From NCBI GenBank assembly GCA_965204465.1, contig OZ241995.1:62001-126000 (forward strand): DNA of 64,000 bases, written 5' to 3'. Positions within the stretch are counted from its first letter, which is position 1; every line of letters begins with the position of its first letter. Positions 9,473-18,099 of this stretch are shown here, in pieces. The notes below the pieces were generated by a model. It was given only the letters and a program-made list of their open reading frames with translations, did not search any database and was not told the origin of the DNA. The position numbers and the translations under genes are program-made. Source of the DNA: CBDBES01 sp965204465 (GTDB taxonomy: Bacteria; Spirochaetota; Leptospiria; Turneriellales; CBDBES01).

Positions 9473-9502
9473 TAAAAAGAACTTTAATTCCAGAATTAAA
9501 GT
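9473..9502 (-). terminator. Rho-independent terminator downstream of secG
   Basis: ACTTTAATT and AATTAAAGT form a perfect 9-bp stem around a 4-base loop at 9481-9502. On the minus strand this is followed by TCTTTTT. It lies just after the secG stop and before gcvT, so it ends secG transcription or attenuates readthrough into gcvT. The stem is AT-rich and may be weak. Confidence 0.6.
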
Positions 9503-9515
9503 CAAAAGATTTTGC

Positions 9516-9965
9516 CTAATTACTCTTAGGGATATTTCTTTTTGTTGGTATTTTTTTTTCTTCGAAAGGAGTTTTACTACCAGGCATAGTAGGAATCTCT
9601 TTTTGGCTAGCCTCTGCGCCCTCTTTTTTTATCTTCTTACTTTTATCTTGGTCTGTACTTCCAACTGTTTCTGTATCTATTGGTTGTTCAGGATTGATCA
9701 GTTCTTTTTTTACGCCTTCTAAATCACTTCCTTCATGCGCCTTTAAATAAGAAAGAATCAGCCCCATAAGCAAAAAAATAACGACCATACCCCCTGTTAT
9801 TTTAGTTAGAATATCTCCTGAACTGGCCCCAAAGGCAGTTTGACTAGCACCCCCCCCAAAAAGGCTCATACCGGCAGACCTATTTGACTGCAATAGAATG
9901 ATCAATAACAACAAAAAACAATTAATGATAAAAAAAATTAGAATGATATTGCTTAATATTTTCAT
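9516..9965 (-). CDS. secG: Protein translocase subunit SecG with long hydrophilic tail
   Basis: SecG is the small accessory subunit of the SecYEG channel. The first 75 residues show the family pattern: TM1 (about 5-25), ILLQSNRSAGMSLFGGGASQTAFG, then TM2 (about 57-75). The protein is 149 residues, longer than most SecG, because of a lysine/glutamate-rich cytoplasmic tail (about 76-149). It is divergent from the large secreted-protein gene starting at 10062, with about 95 bases between them. Confidence 0.9.
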   Translation of the reverse strand: MKILSNIILIFFIINCFLLLLIILLQSNRSAGMSLFGGGASQTAFGASSGDILTKITGGMVVIFLLMGLILSYLKAHEGSDLEGVKKELINPEQPIDTETVGSTDQDKSKKIKKEGAEASQKEIPTMPGSKTPFEEKKIPTKRNIPKSN

Positions 9966-10061
9966 ATTTTACTGACGTATATTATGTATAAATTATTCTT
10001 GACATGTTAAGTCTTTATGGCAACCTTTCATTTAATGAACAAACAGTAAAGGATTTTATTT

Positions 10062-13000
10062 ATGTTTCGGCTTAAAATAGATATATACTCATTAAAAACT
10101 ATATTTTTATCATTAATCGTTTTTTTTTTGGTGAATCTCAATGTTTACCCTGTTATTGTATCCAGAGGTGATGGTAATTGGAATAATCCAGATACATGGG
10201 GAGACTCCCCTACGGGTTGTTCGGCTATTCCTACACCTGAAATCGATGTTCCACAACCAGATGAAAGGGTAAGAATATGTAGTGGCCATGAAGTTACCGC
10301 AAATACCCTTATTAATAGAAATGAGGAAACTATTGTTGAGGGAACATTGCAAGTAATAAGCAATACATTCAACGCAGCAGGTTTGAAAATTAATGGCAAT
10401 AGTGCAAAGCTTATCGTGCGAGGCAATGCAACTGTATTGAACAATTCAGGGATATTGAATATTGGAGATGGTACCCTACCTGGAACAATACTAATAGAAA
10501 ATAATGCAACGATCAATAACACCGGTACCACTGCAATTGAAGTAGAGAATGTAGCGACTATTGAAGTTAATTCTAATGGTAGTTTTATATCTGAACAAAG
10601 GGCGATTATATCAGGAAATATAAATCTGATGGCATCACTCATTATAAATAATTTTAACGGAATGTTTAAAATAAAGGAAATAGAAATAGGAACAGATAGA
10701 TCATCTACACAAGGAAACATCATAACAATTATAAATGGGCAAGGAAGTAATACTTCCACTTTCGAGCTAAGCAGTAACAATATATCCTTAGGGCACATAT
10801 CAAGCTCTCAATCCACGTTGAATATTGATAATGGACAAAATGGCACTTTCCCCTCTTCTCTATCTTTGGATATGGGTGGGGCATATACATTCAATTTTAC
10901 AAATAACAATGAAAGTTCAAGAGTAACTTTAACGAATACGTTGAATGTACATAATAATGCTGTAATAAATGTTAAAGAGGGTTCCTTGGAGGTTAAAGAT
11001 CCAGGGTCAATCGACTTAACAGATAATGGTACAATAAATGTGGGTAGAACAAATATTGAATCAGACGCTTCTTTTATATATAATACGAATTCTACTGGAC
11101 TCTTACTAAGAGCAAGTTCAAGATTAAATGTAAGAAACGGATGTTCCATTATTGTAAATCATATAGGATTCGGAGGGGGAACAGATGCACCAAATTTAAC
11201 AATGGAACCTGGTTCCAGCATTACGATTGATCGTAGCCCACAAACGATAACACCTCCATCAAACTGGCTTTCGATCACGGAGGATGGTACTATCAACATT
11301 CCGGATGATATAGAGATAAATTTCACTGGGAATAAAAATATAAATTTTCAAAATCGTATTAACTCAATGAAAATCATACAAAACCCTAAACTGAACATAG
11401 ATATGGCAAATAATACTAGTATTGTGAATTTTACGGGCACAGAAACAAGAAAAGCAAAGGAAATAATTTTGACCCAAGGCACATTGGATTTTACAGGCTC
11501 TAATACTCCTATTGAAACAGAAAATCTTAATATTTCAGGCGGCATCTTCCAAAAGGGTTCTGCAGCATTGAATGTAACCAAAAAACTCGAAATATCTGGT
11601 AGCACGCTACAAGTAAACCCTAGCAGCAGTCTAAATCTGGAAGAATTTATTCTTTCCGGAGGTGTTTTACAACTCAATGGACTATCGTTTAATGTGAACA
11701 CTAAATTCAATGCATCGGGAGGAGAATTAAATTTTGGAGGTGCATCTACTTCTATAAACTTTTCTGGCAATGACTGGAGCTGGAATAATAATGTTAATCT
11801 CATGAATGAAGATCTTTCAAAATTTATATTTACAGGAACCGCTAACATATCATTACCTGGAAGTTTTACTATTCCCAACATAGAGATCAATAAGACATCA
11901 GGAACCATAACTCAAACAGGTGCTCTTACATTGGATAGTCTTTTACTGAATAATGGAACTTATAACCAAAATGGCCAAGATCTTACTGTAAATGATTTTC
12001 TTTCTTTGGAAGGAGGCACATTCAACACAAATGGAAACCTTAAACTCATCTCTGCTAATTTAACCAGAAATAGTGGTTCTTTCAATGCAATTGATCCTTC
12101 TACTGTAGAAATAAACCTGAGTGGAGCAGATCAAGCTATTTCTTCTGACTGGACTTTTCATAATCTTACTTTAACTCATAGAGAAAGTGGTAATCGTAAT
12201 TTTTCATTTGAAAACAATAAAACTATCATTGTAAATGGTATATTTACGGCTATGGGGACATCTTCCAACAGACTCATCCTCAATGCACATGATTCAACTT
12301 GTAGCACCCCTGACTGTAGGTGGAATATAAGTTTACAAGGCAATAGGTCCTTAAATTATTTAACTGTTGAAGATTCAGATGCGAGTGCTTCCGACGCTTC
12401 TTTATTTCCTATCTCTGCTGGTATAGGGCTAGATATTCAAGACAATGGAAATAATCTGGGTTGGTTCCCTTCAACAGAAAGTCCTGACATTACATCCGCT
12501 ACTACTATTGATGCAAATAGAAGCAGCAATTATGATAATGGCGATCAAATTTTCATAAAATTCACTATCCCAACAAACACAGTTTTTGGGCCGAACCCGG
12601 ACAAAGCACAAATAGATAATCTACTTACATTTTCAGATCCACTGGGATCATCCTATTCCGCTTTATGGATAGATGCAAAGACACTGGTCATAACTATTGA
12701 TGACATCACAGGAGGCAGTCCTGTTCCTGGAACTACAACAGTTACTTTAAAAACGACCGCAGGCCTGCAATTCATCTATACAGGTCCTGATGTATCTTCA
12801 CCCGCTTCTATTACTCTTGATGGAAGTTTTATTGATTTCCTGGATCCCCCCAGTATCACAGCGGCAACCGCAGATGATCCAAATAATCGTCCAGGATACA
12901 GTGCAGGAGACATAATTACCATTGTATTCGATCAGCAAACAAATCAAACTCCGGGTACCACCTTAACAAAGGATGAGGTGGATGCACTATTCACTATTTC

Positions 13001-13856
13001 AGACCCACTCGGGGAAGATTATACAGCAGAGTGGCTGGATAGTTCTACCATCAGGATTACGATCGTTGATCCTTCCGGGGGTGATCCTCGTATTGGCAGT
13101 ACTACATTTACTGTGAAAGAGACCGCAGATATCCGAACCGAAATATCATCGGGTTTGATCAGCCTTCCCTCCACAGATACTTCTGTCCTGACGGGTGGTT
13201 TTGGTGATATCCAGGCAACTGATGCACCTGCAATCATTTCTATTATTGCGGATGATCCTGATGATGACAATCCTTCTTATAGCCAGGGTGATACGATCAC
13301 GATCACTTTTGATATAGAAACAAACCAAACTTCGGGGACCACCCTAACAAAGGATGAGGTGGATGCACTATTCACTACTTCAGACCCACTCGGGGAAGAT
13401 TATACAGCAGAATGGCTGGATAGTTCTACCATCAGAATTACGATCATTGATCCTTTTGGGGGCAGTCCTAGTATTGGTAGTACTACATTTACTGTAAAAG
13501 AGACCGCCAATCTCAAAGACAAAATGTCTCTAAGCCTTCCTTCATCGAGTACCTCTCCTGTCCTGGAAGGCGATTTTGGAAGAGTAACTAACTTTTCGAG
13601 AGCAAGAATATTTCCAGTCATTTTTAGGGCTCGTCTACATTCAAATATATCTTTCCTGGGATTACCCCAAAATACAAAGATAGAAGTATATAATACATAT
13701 GGAAGAAAATTGTACGAAATCAACACCAGAGAAGAAGAGCATCATTGGGATGTAGTTTCTTTAAAAGGCGTCCGATTAGGAAGCGGCGTGTATAGAGTGA
13801 TATTTAAGTCTTCAGGCAAGGTAATGAAAAATTTTAAATTCTTGGTTGTACGATAG
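10062..13856 (+). CDS. Large secreted beta-strand-repeat protein with sorting-type C-terminal domain
   Basis: This encodes a 1264-residue exported protein with an N-terminal signal segment (about 1-31). The mature start SRGDGNWNNPDTWGD resembles domains common in Bacteroidetes surface proteins. Residues 80-800 are Asn/Thr/Gly-rich short beta-strand repeats typical of a parallel beta-helix (pattern LxISGGxFQ). Residues about 810-1180 hold three Ig-like repeats of about 120 residues (GDxITIxFD ... EWLDSSTIRITI ... GSTTFTVKETA). The last ~65 residues (KIEVYNTYGRKLYEIN ... LGSGVYRVIF ... FLVVR) look like a type IX secretion or FlgD-Ig-like C-terminal domain. The role is probably adhesion or surface structure; the substrate is unknown. 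AAAGGA lies about 11 bases before the ATG. Confidence 0.72.
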   Translation: MFRLKIDIYSLKTIFLSLIVFFLVNLNVYPVIVSRGDGNWNNPDTWGDSPTGCSAIPTPEIDVPQPDERVRICSGHEVTANTLINRNEETIVEGTLQVISNTFNAAGLKINGNSAKLIVRGNATVLNNSGILNIGDGTLPGTILIENNATINNTGTTAIEVENVATIEVNSNGSFISEQRAIISGNINLMASLIINNFNGMFKIKEIEIGTDRSSTQGNIITIINGQGSNTSTFELSSNNISLGHISSSQSTLNIDNGQNGTFPSSLSLDMGGAYTFNFTNNNESSRVTLTNTLNVHNNAVINVKEGSLEVKDPGSIDLTDNGTINVGRTNIESDASFIYNTNSTGLLLRASSRLNVRNGCSIIVNHIGFGGGTDAPNLTMEPGSSITIDRSPQTITPPSNWLSITEDGTINIPDDIEINFTGNKNINFQNRINSMKIIQNPKLNIDMANNTSIVNFTGTETRKAKEIILTQGTLDFTGSNTPIETENLNISGGIFQKGSAALNVTKKLEISGSTLQVNPSSSLNLEEFILSGGVLQLNGLSFNVNTKFNASGGELNFGGASTSINFSGNDWSWNNNVNLMNEDLSKFIFTGTANISLPGSFTIPNIEINKTSGTITQTGALTLDSLLLNNGTYNQNGQDLTVNDFLSLEGGTFNTNGNLKLISANLTRNSGSFNAIDPSTVEINLSGADQAISSDWTFHNLTLTHRESGNRNFSFENNKTIIVNGIFTAMGTSSNRLILNAHDSTCSTPDCRWNISLQGNRSLNYLTVEDSDASASDASLFPISAGIGLDIQDNGNNLGWFPSTESPDITSATTIDANRSSNYDNGDQIFIKFTIPTNTVFGPNPDKAQIDNLLTFSDPLGSSYSALWIDAKTLVITIDDITGGSPVPGTTTVTLKTTAGLQFIYTGPDVSSPASITLDGSFIDFLDPPSITAATADDPNNRPGYSAGDIITIVFDQQTNQTPGTTLTKDEVDALFTISDPLGEDYTAEWLDSSTIRITIVDPSGGDPRIGSTTFTVKETADIRTEISSGLISLPSTDTSVLTGGFGDIQATDAPAIISIIADDPDDDNPSYSQGDTITITFDIETNQTSGTTLTKDEVDALFTTSDPLGEDYTAEWLDSSTIRITIIDPFGGSPSIGSTTFTVKETANLKDKMSLSLPSSSTSPVLEGDFGRVTNFSRARIFPVIFRARLHSNISFLGLPQNTKIEVYNTYGRKLYEINTREEEHHWDVVSLKGVRLGSGVYRVIFKSSGKVMKNFKFLVVR
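12936..13507 (+). repeat. Intragenic near-identical ~190-bp duplication
   Basis: Two copies (about 12936-13126 and 13320-13507) are almost identical over long runs (for example the segment coding TKDEVDALFT and EYTAEWLDSSTIRIT-like sequence). They encode the core of the second and third Ig-like repeats. A more diverged third repeat lies upstream (about 12550-12780). The high nucleotide identity implies recent duplication or gene conversion. Confidence 0.8.
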
Positions 13857-13881
13857 TTATATCTATCCAGAAGCAACCTAT

Positions 13882-14811
13882 ATGCAAACAAAGTCAATTT
13901 TATCAGCAGAACAGTTCAACAAAGACGAACTATTAGACCTGATGAAACTAAGCCAAAGAATTGAAAATATCTTGCAAAATAAACGTACAATTCCTTTGCT
14001 AAAAGAATATGTATTAGCTTCTTTATTCTTTGAACCATCTACCAGAACCAGACTTTCTTTTGAAACGGCAATGCATCGTTTAGGTGGGAAAGTGATCACC
14101 TCCGTTGGTTTTCAATTTTCTTCTTTAGCGAAGGGTGAAACTCTTTTTGATACTCTAAAAATGATGGAAGCTTATGCGGATATATGTGTTATCAGACATA
14201 ATTTAGAAGGGGCATCTACTTTTGCTGCGCAGAATTTAACCATTCCGGTGATCAATGGAGGGGATGGCTCAGGGGAGCATCCTACACAGGCAATTTTAGA
14301 TATATATACAATTCACAAATTAAAGAATTTATCCAAGAATAAGACCATAATAGCCTTTATTGGGGACATTAAATACGGGCGTACTATCCATTCATTGTAT
14401 AAGCTTCTAATGCATTTTAACGTAGAATTCATTTTTGTAAGCCCAAAGGCACTTGGATTATCAGAAAAAGATCGCAAAAGATTGGATGATCAAAAAATCC
14501 ATTACCAGGAAATTGAAGATATAAACCAAATCAAGGAGGCTGATGTAGCCTATGTTACCCGCATACAAGAAGAAAGATTTTCTGATCATAATGAATATAA
14601 AAAATATTCTAATTTTTATGTGATCAATAAAAAATTTTTATCAAAGTGTAGGCCAGATATAATCGTAATGCATCCTCTCCCTCGTTTAAAAGAAATTAGT
14701 ACAGATATAGACGAACTACCTAACGCTGTTTACTTTGAACAAGCGCAAAATGGAATATATACTAGAATGGCGATCCTGTTGAATAGTCTGGGGGTCGAAC
14801 ATTTACTTTGA
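13882..14811 (+). CDS. pyrB: Aspartate carbamoyltransferase catalytic chain
   Basis: PyrB condenses carbamoyl phosphate and L-aspartate to N-carbamoyl-aspartate, the first committed step of pyrimidine synthesis. The protein (309 residues, normal size) has the carbamoyl-phosphate motif FEPSTRTRLSFE, SSLAKGE, GGDGSGEHPTQAILD and HPLPR. ATG at 13882 gives the typical start MQTKSILSAEQF. A TTG at 13846 would add 12 unrelated residues and overlap the preceding gene. No pyrI regulatory chain is nearby. Confidence 0.93.
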   Translation: MQTKSILSAEQFNKDELLDLMKLSQRIENILQNKRTIPLLKEYVLASLFFEPSTRTRLSFETAMHRLGGKVITSVGFQFSSLAKGETLFDTLKMMEAYADICVIRHNLEGASTFAAQNLTIPVINGGDGSGEHPTQAILDIYTIHKLKNLSKNKTIIAFIGDIKYGRTIHSLYKLLMHFNVEFIFVSPKALGLSEKDRKRLDDQKIHYQEIEDINQIKEADVAYVTRIQEERFSDHNEYKKYSNFYVINKKFLSKCRPDIIVMHPLPRLKEISTDIDELPNAVYFEQAQNGIYTRMAILLNSLGVEHLL

Positions 14812-16827
14812 TGAGACATGTAAAAAATTGTTTATATATTTAGTGATATCTTTCGCATTTTGATCTACCATTTTTTTCATTTCGGTAGGGATGTCTTGGT
14901 CTATTATTATTTGGTAGTAATCCAGCGCTTTGGATATCTGTTTCAAATTTACATATTTTTGGGCCTTGATCAGCATAGGTTTATATTTATAATAGGCGTA
15001 TTCAAGTAATTGGTTATCTTTAGAAAGACTAAAAGGATAAGGAATTTTTGTAAAGTCATAAGTCAAGATTAAAAAAGGAGAGTCTTCTTCTTCTTTTACT
15101 TCTAAAGTAGCACTAACTTTTGGAGATTCAGAATCAAAAGACTGATATTCTTTTTCTGCTTGTTCTGGCTTTTCTAATTCTTTTGATGTCTCCGTTTTAT
15201 CTATACTTTTAGATTTTTGATCTTCTGGTTTCGTCTTTAGCGCGCCAGTTTCATATTGTCCAAACTGACCGGTCATTCTTGTTCCTCTTTCATCAAGCTC
15301 AGTAAATGGGGGAACAAAAAGATCTCTTGATGATACAGATTGATCTGTCTCTGTTCTCTGTTTTTTCTTCTCATCAAGGGGCACTGGCGATGATCCCTGT
15401 TGTATCAACCCATCGCCTGAAGAAACAGAATGGACACCCCCCCCTAATGCAGATTGATCTGTCTCTGTTCTCTGTTTTTTCTTCTCATCAAGGGGCACTG
15501 GCGATCCCTGTTGTATCGAACCATCACCTGAAGAAACAGAATGAACGCCTGACCCGGATATAGATTGATCTGTTTCTGTTATCTGTTTCTTCTTATCATC
15601 AAGGGGAACTGCCGATCCATATTGTATCGAACCATCACCTGAAGAAACAGAATGAACGCCTGACCCGGATATAGATTGATCTGTTTCTGTTATCTGTTTC
15701 TTCTTATCATCAAGGGGAACTGCCGATCCATATTGTATCGAACCATCACCTGAAGAAACAGAATGAACGCCCAATCCGGATACAGGTTGATTTGTCACTG
15801 TTATCTGTTTCTTCTTATCATCAAGGGGAACTGCCGATCCATATTGTATCGAACCATCACCTGAAGAAACAGAATGAACGCCTGATCCGGATACAGGTTG
15901 ATCTGTCACTGTTATCTGTTTCTTTTTATCATCAGGGGGCACTCGCCATCCATATTGTATCGAACCATCACCTGAAGAAACAGAATGAACGCCTGATCCG
16001 GATACAGGTTGATCTGTCACTGTTATCTGTTTCTTTTTATCATCAGGGGGCACTCGCCATCCATTTTGTATCGAACCATCACCTGAAGAAACAGAAGAAG
16101 TATTCTCTACATTTGCATCTCCTGAAGCCTGAATTTCAATCTTCTTAGACTCCAGAGTACCCCTTTTAATGATAAGCTCACCTCCCGTTGCCTGGATAAT
16201 CACATTAGGTAAGGCCTTGGTACTCTCTTGATAAGAAACATGCTCTTTTTTAGCTGTATCTTCATGCCCCCTTCTTTCTTTATTGCTTATAGTACTATCA
16301 GGATAAGATATTTTTTCTTTTTTTTCTTTGCCTGATTTTTCAGTAGACTTTAAAAAAGACTCTATATCTTTAATATTTTGTTCTATTTTATTCCGAATAT
16401 TTTTACTTAAAATTTTATTTAATAGTCTGTAATATAACTCAAGTGCTGTTTCATATTCTTTATTTTCTACCAATCTCTCAGCACTTAATAAACTTCTAAA
16501 ATAATGTGTATAGGGGCTATTCCTAAGAATGATCTCATTCGCTTTATAAGTAAGCAAGGAGTGACTATTTTTTTTAGCAATATATTCATCTTTACTAGAT
16601 TCTTTAATGGGAAGAAATTTTTCTTTTTGTTCTGTACCTATAATTTTTTTACTTTTCTGGCTACTGAAAAATATATCTTTAAGGTTAGAAATCCTTGTTC
16701 TTACGGGAGTCGAATGTTGATATTTAATCTTTTCAGAAACAGATACTTTTTCAAACACTTTAGAAAAAGTTATTCTTTTAAGAAAAGTCTGAATATTAAA
16801 AGACCATTTTTTTTCTTTTCTCTTCAT
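14803..16827 (-). CDS. Repeat protein with seven 37-residue repeats between two related helical ends
   Basis: This is a 674-residue protein of unknown function. There is no clear signal peptide; the start is lysine-rich (MKRKEKKWSF). A helical TPR-like segment near residues 110-165 (SAERLVENKEYETALELYYRLL) is echoed near the C-terminus (KAQKYVNLKQISKALDYYQIII). Between them are a short strand-rich part (IQATGGELIIKRGTLESKKIEIQ) and seven tandem repeats, consensus VSSGDGSIQYGSAVPLDDKK followed by KQITETDQSISGSGVHS. The repeats come from a 111-bp DNA unit that stays in frame. It is last in a minus-strand run after a DksA-like gene and a UDG-like gene (17-base gap) and its end overlaps the pyrB 3' end by 9 bases. 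Copy number is likely to vary between strains. Confidence 0.7.
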   Translation of the reverse strand: MKRKEKKWSFNIQTFLKRITFSKVFEKVSVSEKIKYQHSTPVRTRISNLKDIFFSSQKSKKIIGTEQKEKFLPIKESSKDEYIAKKNSHSLLTYKANEIILRNSPYTHYFRSLLSAERLVENKEYETALELYYRLLNKILSKNIRNKIEQNIKDIESFLKSTEKSGKEKKEKISYPDSTISNKERRGHEDTAKKEHVSYQESTKALPNVIIQATGGELIIKRGTLESKKIEIQASGDANVENTSSVSSGDGSIQNGWRVPPDDKKKQITVTDQPVSGSGVHSVSSGDGSIQYGWRVPPDDKKKQITVTDQPVSGSGVHSVSSGDGSIQYGSAVPLDDKKKQITVTNQPVSGLGVHSVSSGDGSIQYGSAVPLDDKKKQITETDQSISGSGVHSVSSGDGSIQYGSAVPLDDKKKQITETDQSISGSGVHSVSSGDGSIQQGSPVPLDEKKKQRTETDQSALGGGVHSVSSGDGLIQQGSSPVPLDEKKKQRTETDQSVSSRDLFVPPFTELDERGTRMTGQFGQYETGALKTKPEDQKSKSIDKTETSKELEKPEQAEKEYQSFDSESPKVSATLEVKEEEDSPFLILTYDFTKIPYPFSLSKDNQLLEYAYYKYKPMLIKAQKYVNLKQISKALDYYQIIIDQDIPTEMKKMVDQNAKDITKYINNFLHVSSK
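15306..16098 (-). repeat. 111-bp in-frame tandem repeat (about 7 copies)
   Basis: The landmark CCTGAAGAAACAGA occurs near 15416, 15527, 15637, 15748, 15859, 15970 and 16081, a 111-base spacing. Neighbouring copies are nearly identical in the middle and more diverged at the pyrB-proximal end. The unit is a multiple of three, so gain or loss keeps the reading frame. Confidence 0.9.
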
Positions 16828-16843
16828 AGATCAAAATATAAGA

Positions 16844-17566
16844 TCAATTAAGTTTTTGAATTATTTTATCTCTGAATAATTGAATTGTCTTAATGATCCT
16901 GTCTCTTTCTTCTTTTATTTTCGTCAAAGAATAGCTCTTTCTTTTCATGAAAATCAATCGGGAAGGACCCGGAGTAGCCACTGTAGGTAAATTTAAAAAA
17001 TGAAATACTTTACTAAAATGATCTTTAGCTTTATCCTGTAAAAGAATTCTGGCTGCTTCACCTATGATCAAAATTCCTTTTAAATTGAATTTAATTATGT
17101 CATCTTGAATATTTTTTTTGCAATTTTCAGGCCATTGTGGATCATTAATCTCTTCGGCCCCAAAATGACATCTTAAAACTTCTCTAATCAAAAAATGATC
17201 TGCTTCGTATCCAATAGCTAATTTTATGATCTGACTAAATTCCCGATCTACTTCAGGGTCATGGTAGATTCTATTATACTTCCCTAAAAAAACATTATGT
17301 TTTAAAATTAAATAGGGTAATTTTGGCTTCACTTCACTGAATTGATCTGGTTTATAGGATATTCTACGAGAACATCGAATACACACATCAGAACGGTAAT
17401 AGTCAAATATTGCTTTCTGGGGAATTACCGCCTTAAAAGAAACATCAAAATCAAGTGGGCTTTTCTGATCCTTCAAAGCCCATCTAAATGCTTTGTGGTT
17501 TTGATGAAGCAGAAACTCAAAATCATCCAAAATTTCCTTGAATTGAGTTATTGCCTTTAAATACAC
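16844..17566 (-). CDS. Uracil-DNA glycosylase superfamily-like protein
   Basis: This 240-residue protein has the layout of family 4/5-type uracil-DNA glycosylases, though diverged. It contains CIRCSRR, which could supply iron-sulfur or zinc ligands, a hydrophobic strand PYLILKHNVFLG, IREVLRCHFGAE with a Cys before the usual 'CRPP' position, CKKNIQDDI, ILIIGEAARILL (matching 'ivxLGxxAxxxLL'), and TPGPSRL in place of the HPSxx loop. The lack of the HPS histidine argues for altered catalysis or a different substrate. It lies 8 bases after the DksA-like gene, in the same operon. Base-excision repair is an inference. Confidence 0.5.
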   Translation of the reverse strand: MYLKAITQFKEILDDFEFLLHQNHKAFRWALKDQKSPLDFDVSFKAVIPQKAIFDYYRSDVCIRCSRRISYKPDQFSEVKPKLPYLILKHNVFLGKYNRIYHDPEVDREFSQIIKLAIGYEADHFLIREVLRCHFGAEEINDPQWPENCKKNIQDDIIKFNLKGILIIGEAARILLQDKAKDHFSKVFHFLNLPTVATPGPSRLIFMKRKSYSLTKIKEERDRIIKTIQLFRDKIIQKLN

Positions 17567-17574
17567 TTTGGATA

Positions 17575-17985
17575 TTAATCTGTAAAATTATCGCTTAGAG
17601 ACATCCTCGGAAAAGTGTTTTTCTTTTGATGTTTTTCATAGATTTCCTGCGCTTCTGTAGTTCGAATGGCTTCTGGCCTTGCTTTAAGACGTGTTTTCTT
17701 AATGGGCTTATTTGTATCAACGCAAATACCATAAGTTTTGTTTTGAATTCTTTCAATGGCTTTATCAATCTCTCCAAGAATTTCACGTTCTTTTTCACTT
17801 AAACTAATGCTTAATTCTTTCTCTAACAGATACGTTGCCATATCCGCCAAATCACCTATATCTTGTTTTTTCTGAGAAACAAACTGATTTTGTTCATGAA
17901 TCTCGCGAATGATACGGGCTTTTTTCTCAATCAAAAGCTTACGAAATTCCTTAAGCTGTTTATCATTAAACGGTGTAGAGTCCAT
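17575..17985 (-). CDS. DksA/TraR-family transcription regulator lacking the zinc cysteines
   Basis: DksA-type proteins bind the RNA polymerase secondary channel and tune rRNA and stress promoters with ppGpp. The 136-residue protein has the coiled-coil hairpin with the acidic tip pattern DLADMA (DxxDxA) and the C-terminal TYGICVDTNKPI ... ARPEAIRTTEAQE. Only one of the four zinc-binding cysteines remains, as in zinc-independent DksA paralogues. It is first in a three-gene minus-strand operon and divergent from tatD. A good promoter lies 5 bases before the start codon. Confidence 0.75.
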   Translation of the reverse strand: MDSTPFNDKQLKEFRKLLIEKKARIIREIHEQNQFVSQKKQDIGDLADMATYLLEKELSISLSEKEREILGEIDKAIERIQNKTYGICVDTNKPIKKTRLKARPEAIRTTEAQEIYEKHQKKNTFPRMSLSDNFTD

Positions 17986-17990
17986 AATTT

Positions 17991-18018
17991 ATATTATTTC
18001 AATGATTCCGGTTGTCAA
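17991..18018 (-). promoter_or_regulatory. Promoter of the DksA-like operon, probably leaderless
   Basis: On the minus strand TTGACA (18018-18013) and TAATAT (17996-17991) are separated by 16 bases. The ATG follows the -10 box after only 5 bases, so the expected transcription start coincides with the start codon. No Shine-Dalgarno sequence fits in between. Confidence 0.65.
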
Positions 18019-18099
18019 CTATAATTTTAATGATGAATGTAGAAACCAATGATCAGTTTTTGCTTGACATTCCTGTAATGGATATCAATTAAAGAAGCC

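Noticed and set aside
9430..9515. Glycine riboswitch upstream of gcvT
   Set aside because: Only 80 bases lie between secG and gcvT and they contain a simple 9-bp terminator hairpin, not the conserved aptamer helices.
10145..11908. Several long minus-strand frames opposite the secreted protein
   Set aside because: They mirror the repetitive, stop-poor coding strand; no ribosome sites or domains.
15306..16098. Regular repeats resembling a CRISPR array
   Set aside because: The 111-bp units are contiguous, coding and in frame within one long gene; there are no unique spacers or cas genes.
15306..16148. Plus-strand frames with repeated 'MQIDLSLFSVFSSHQG' sequence
   Set aside because: They are antisense shadows of the 111-bp repeat.
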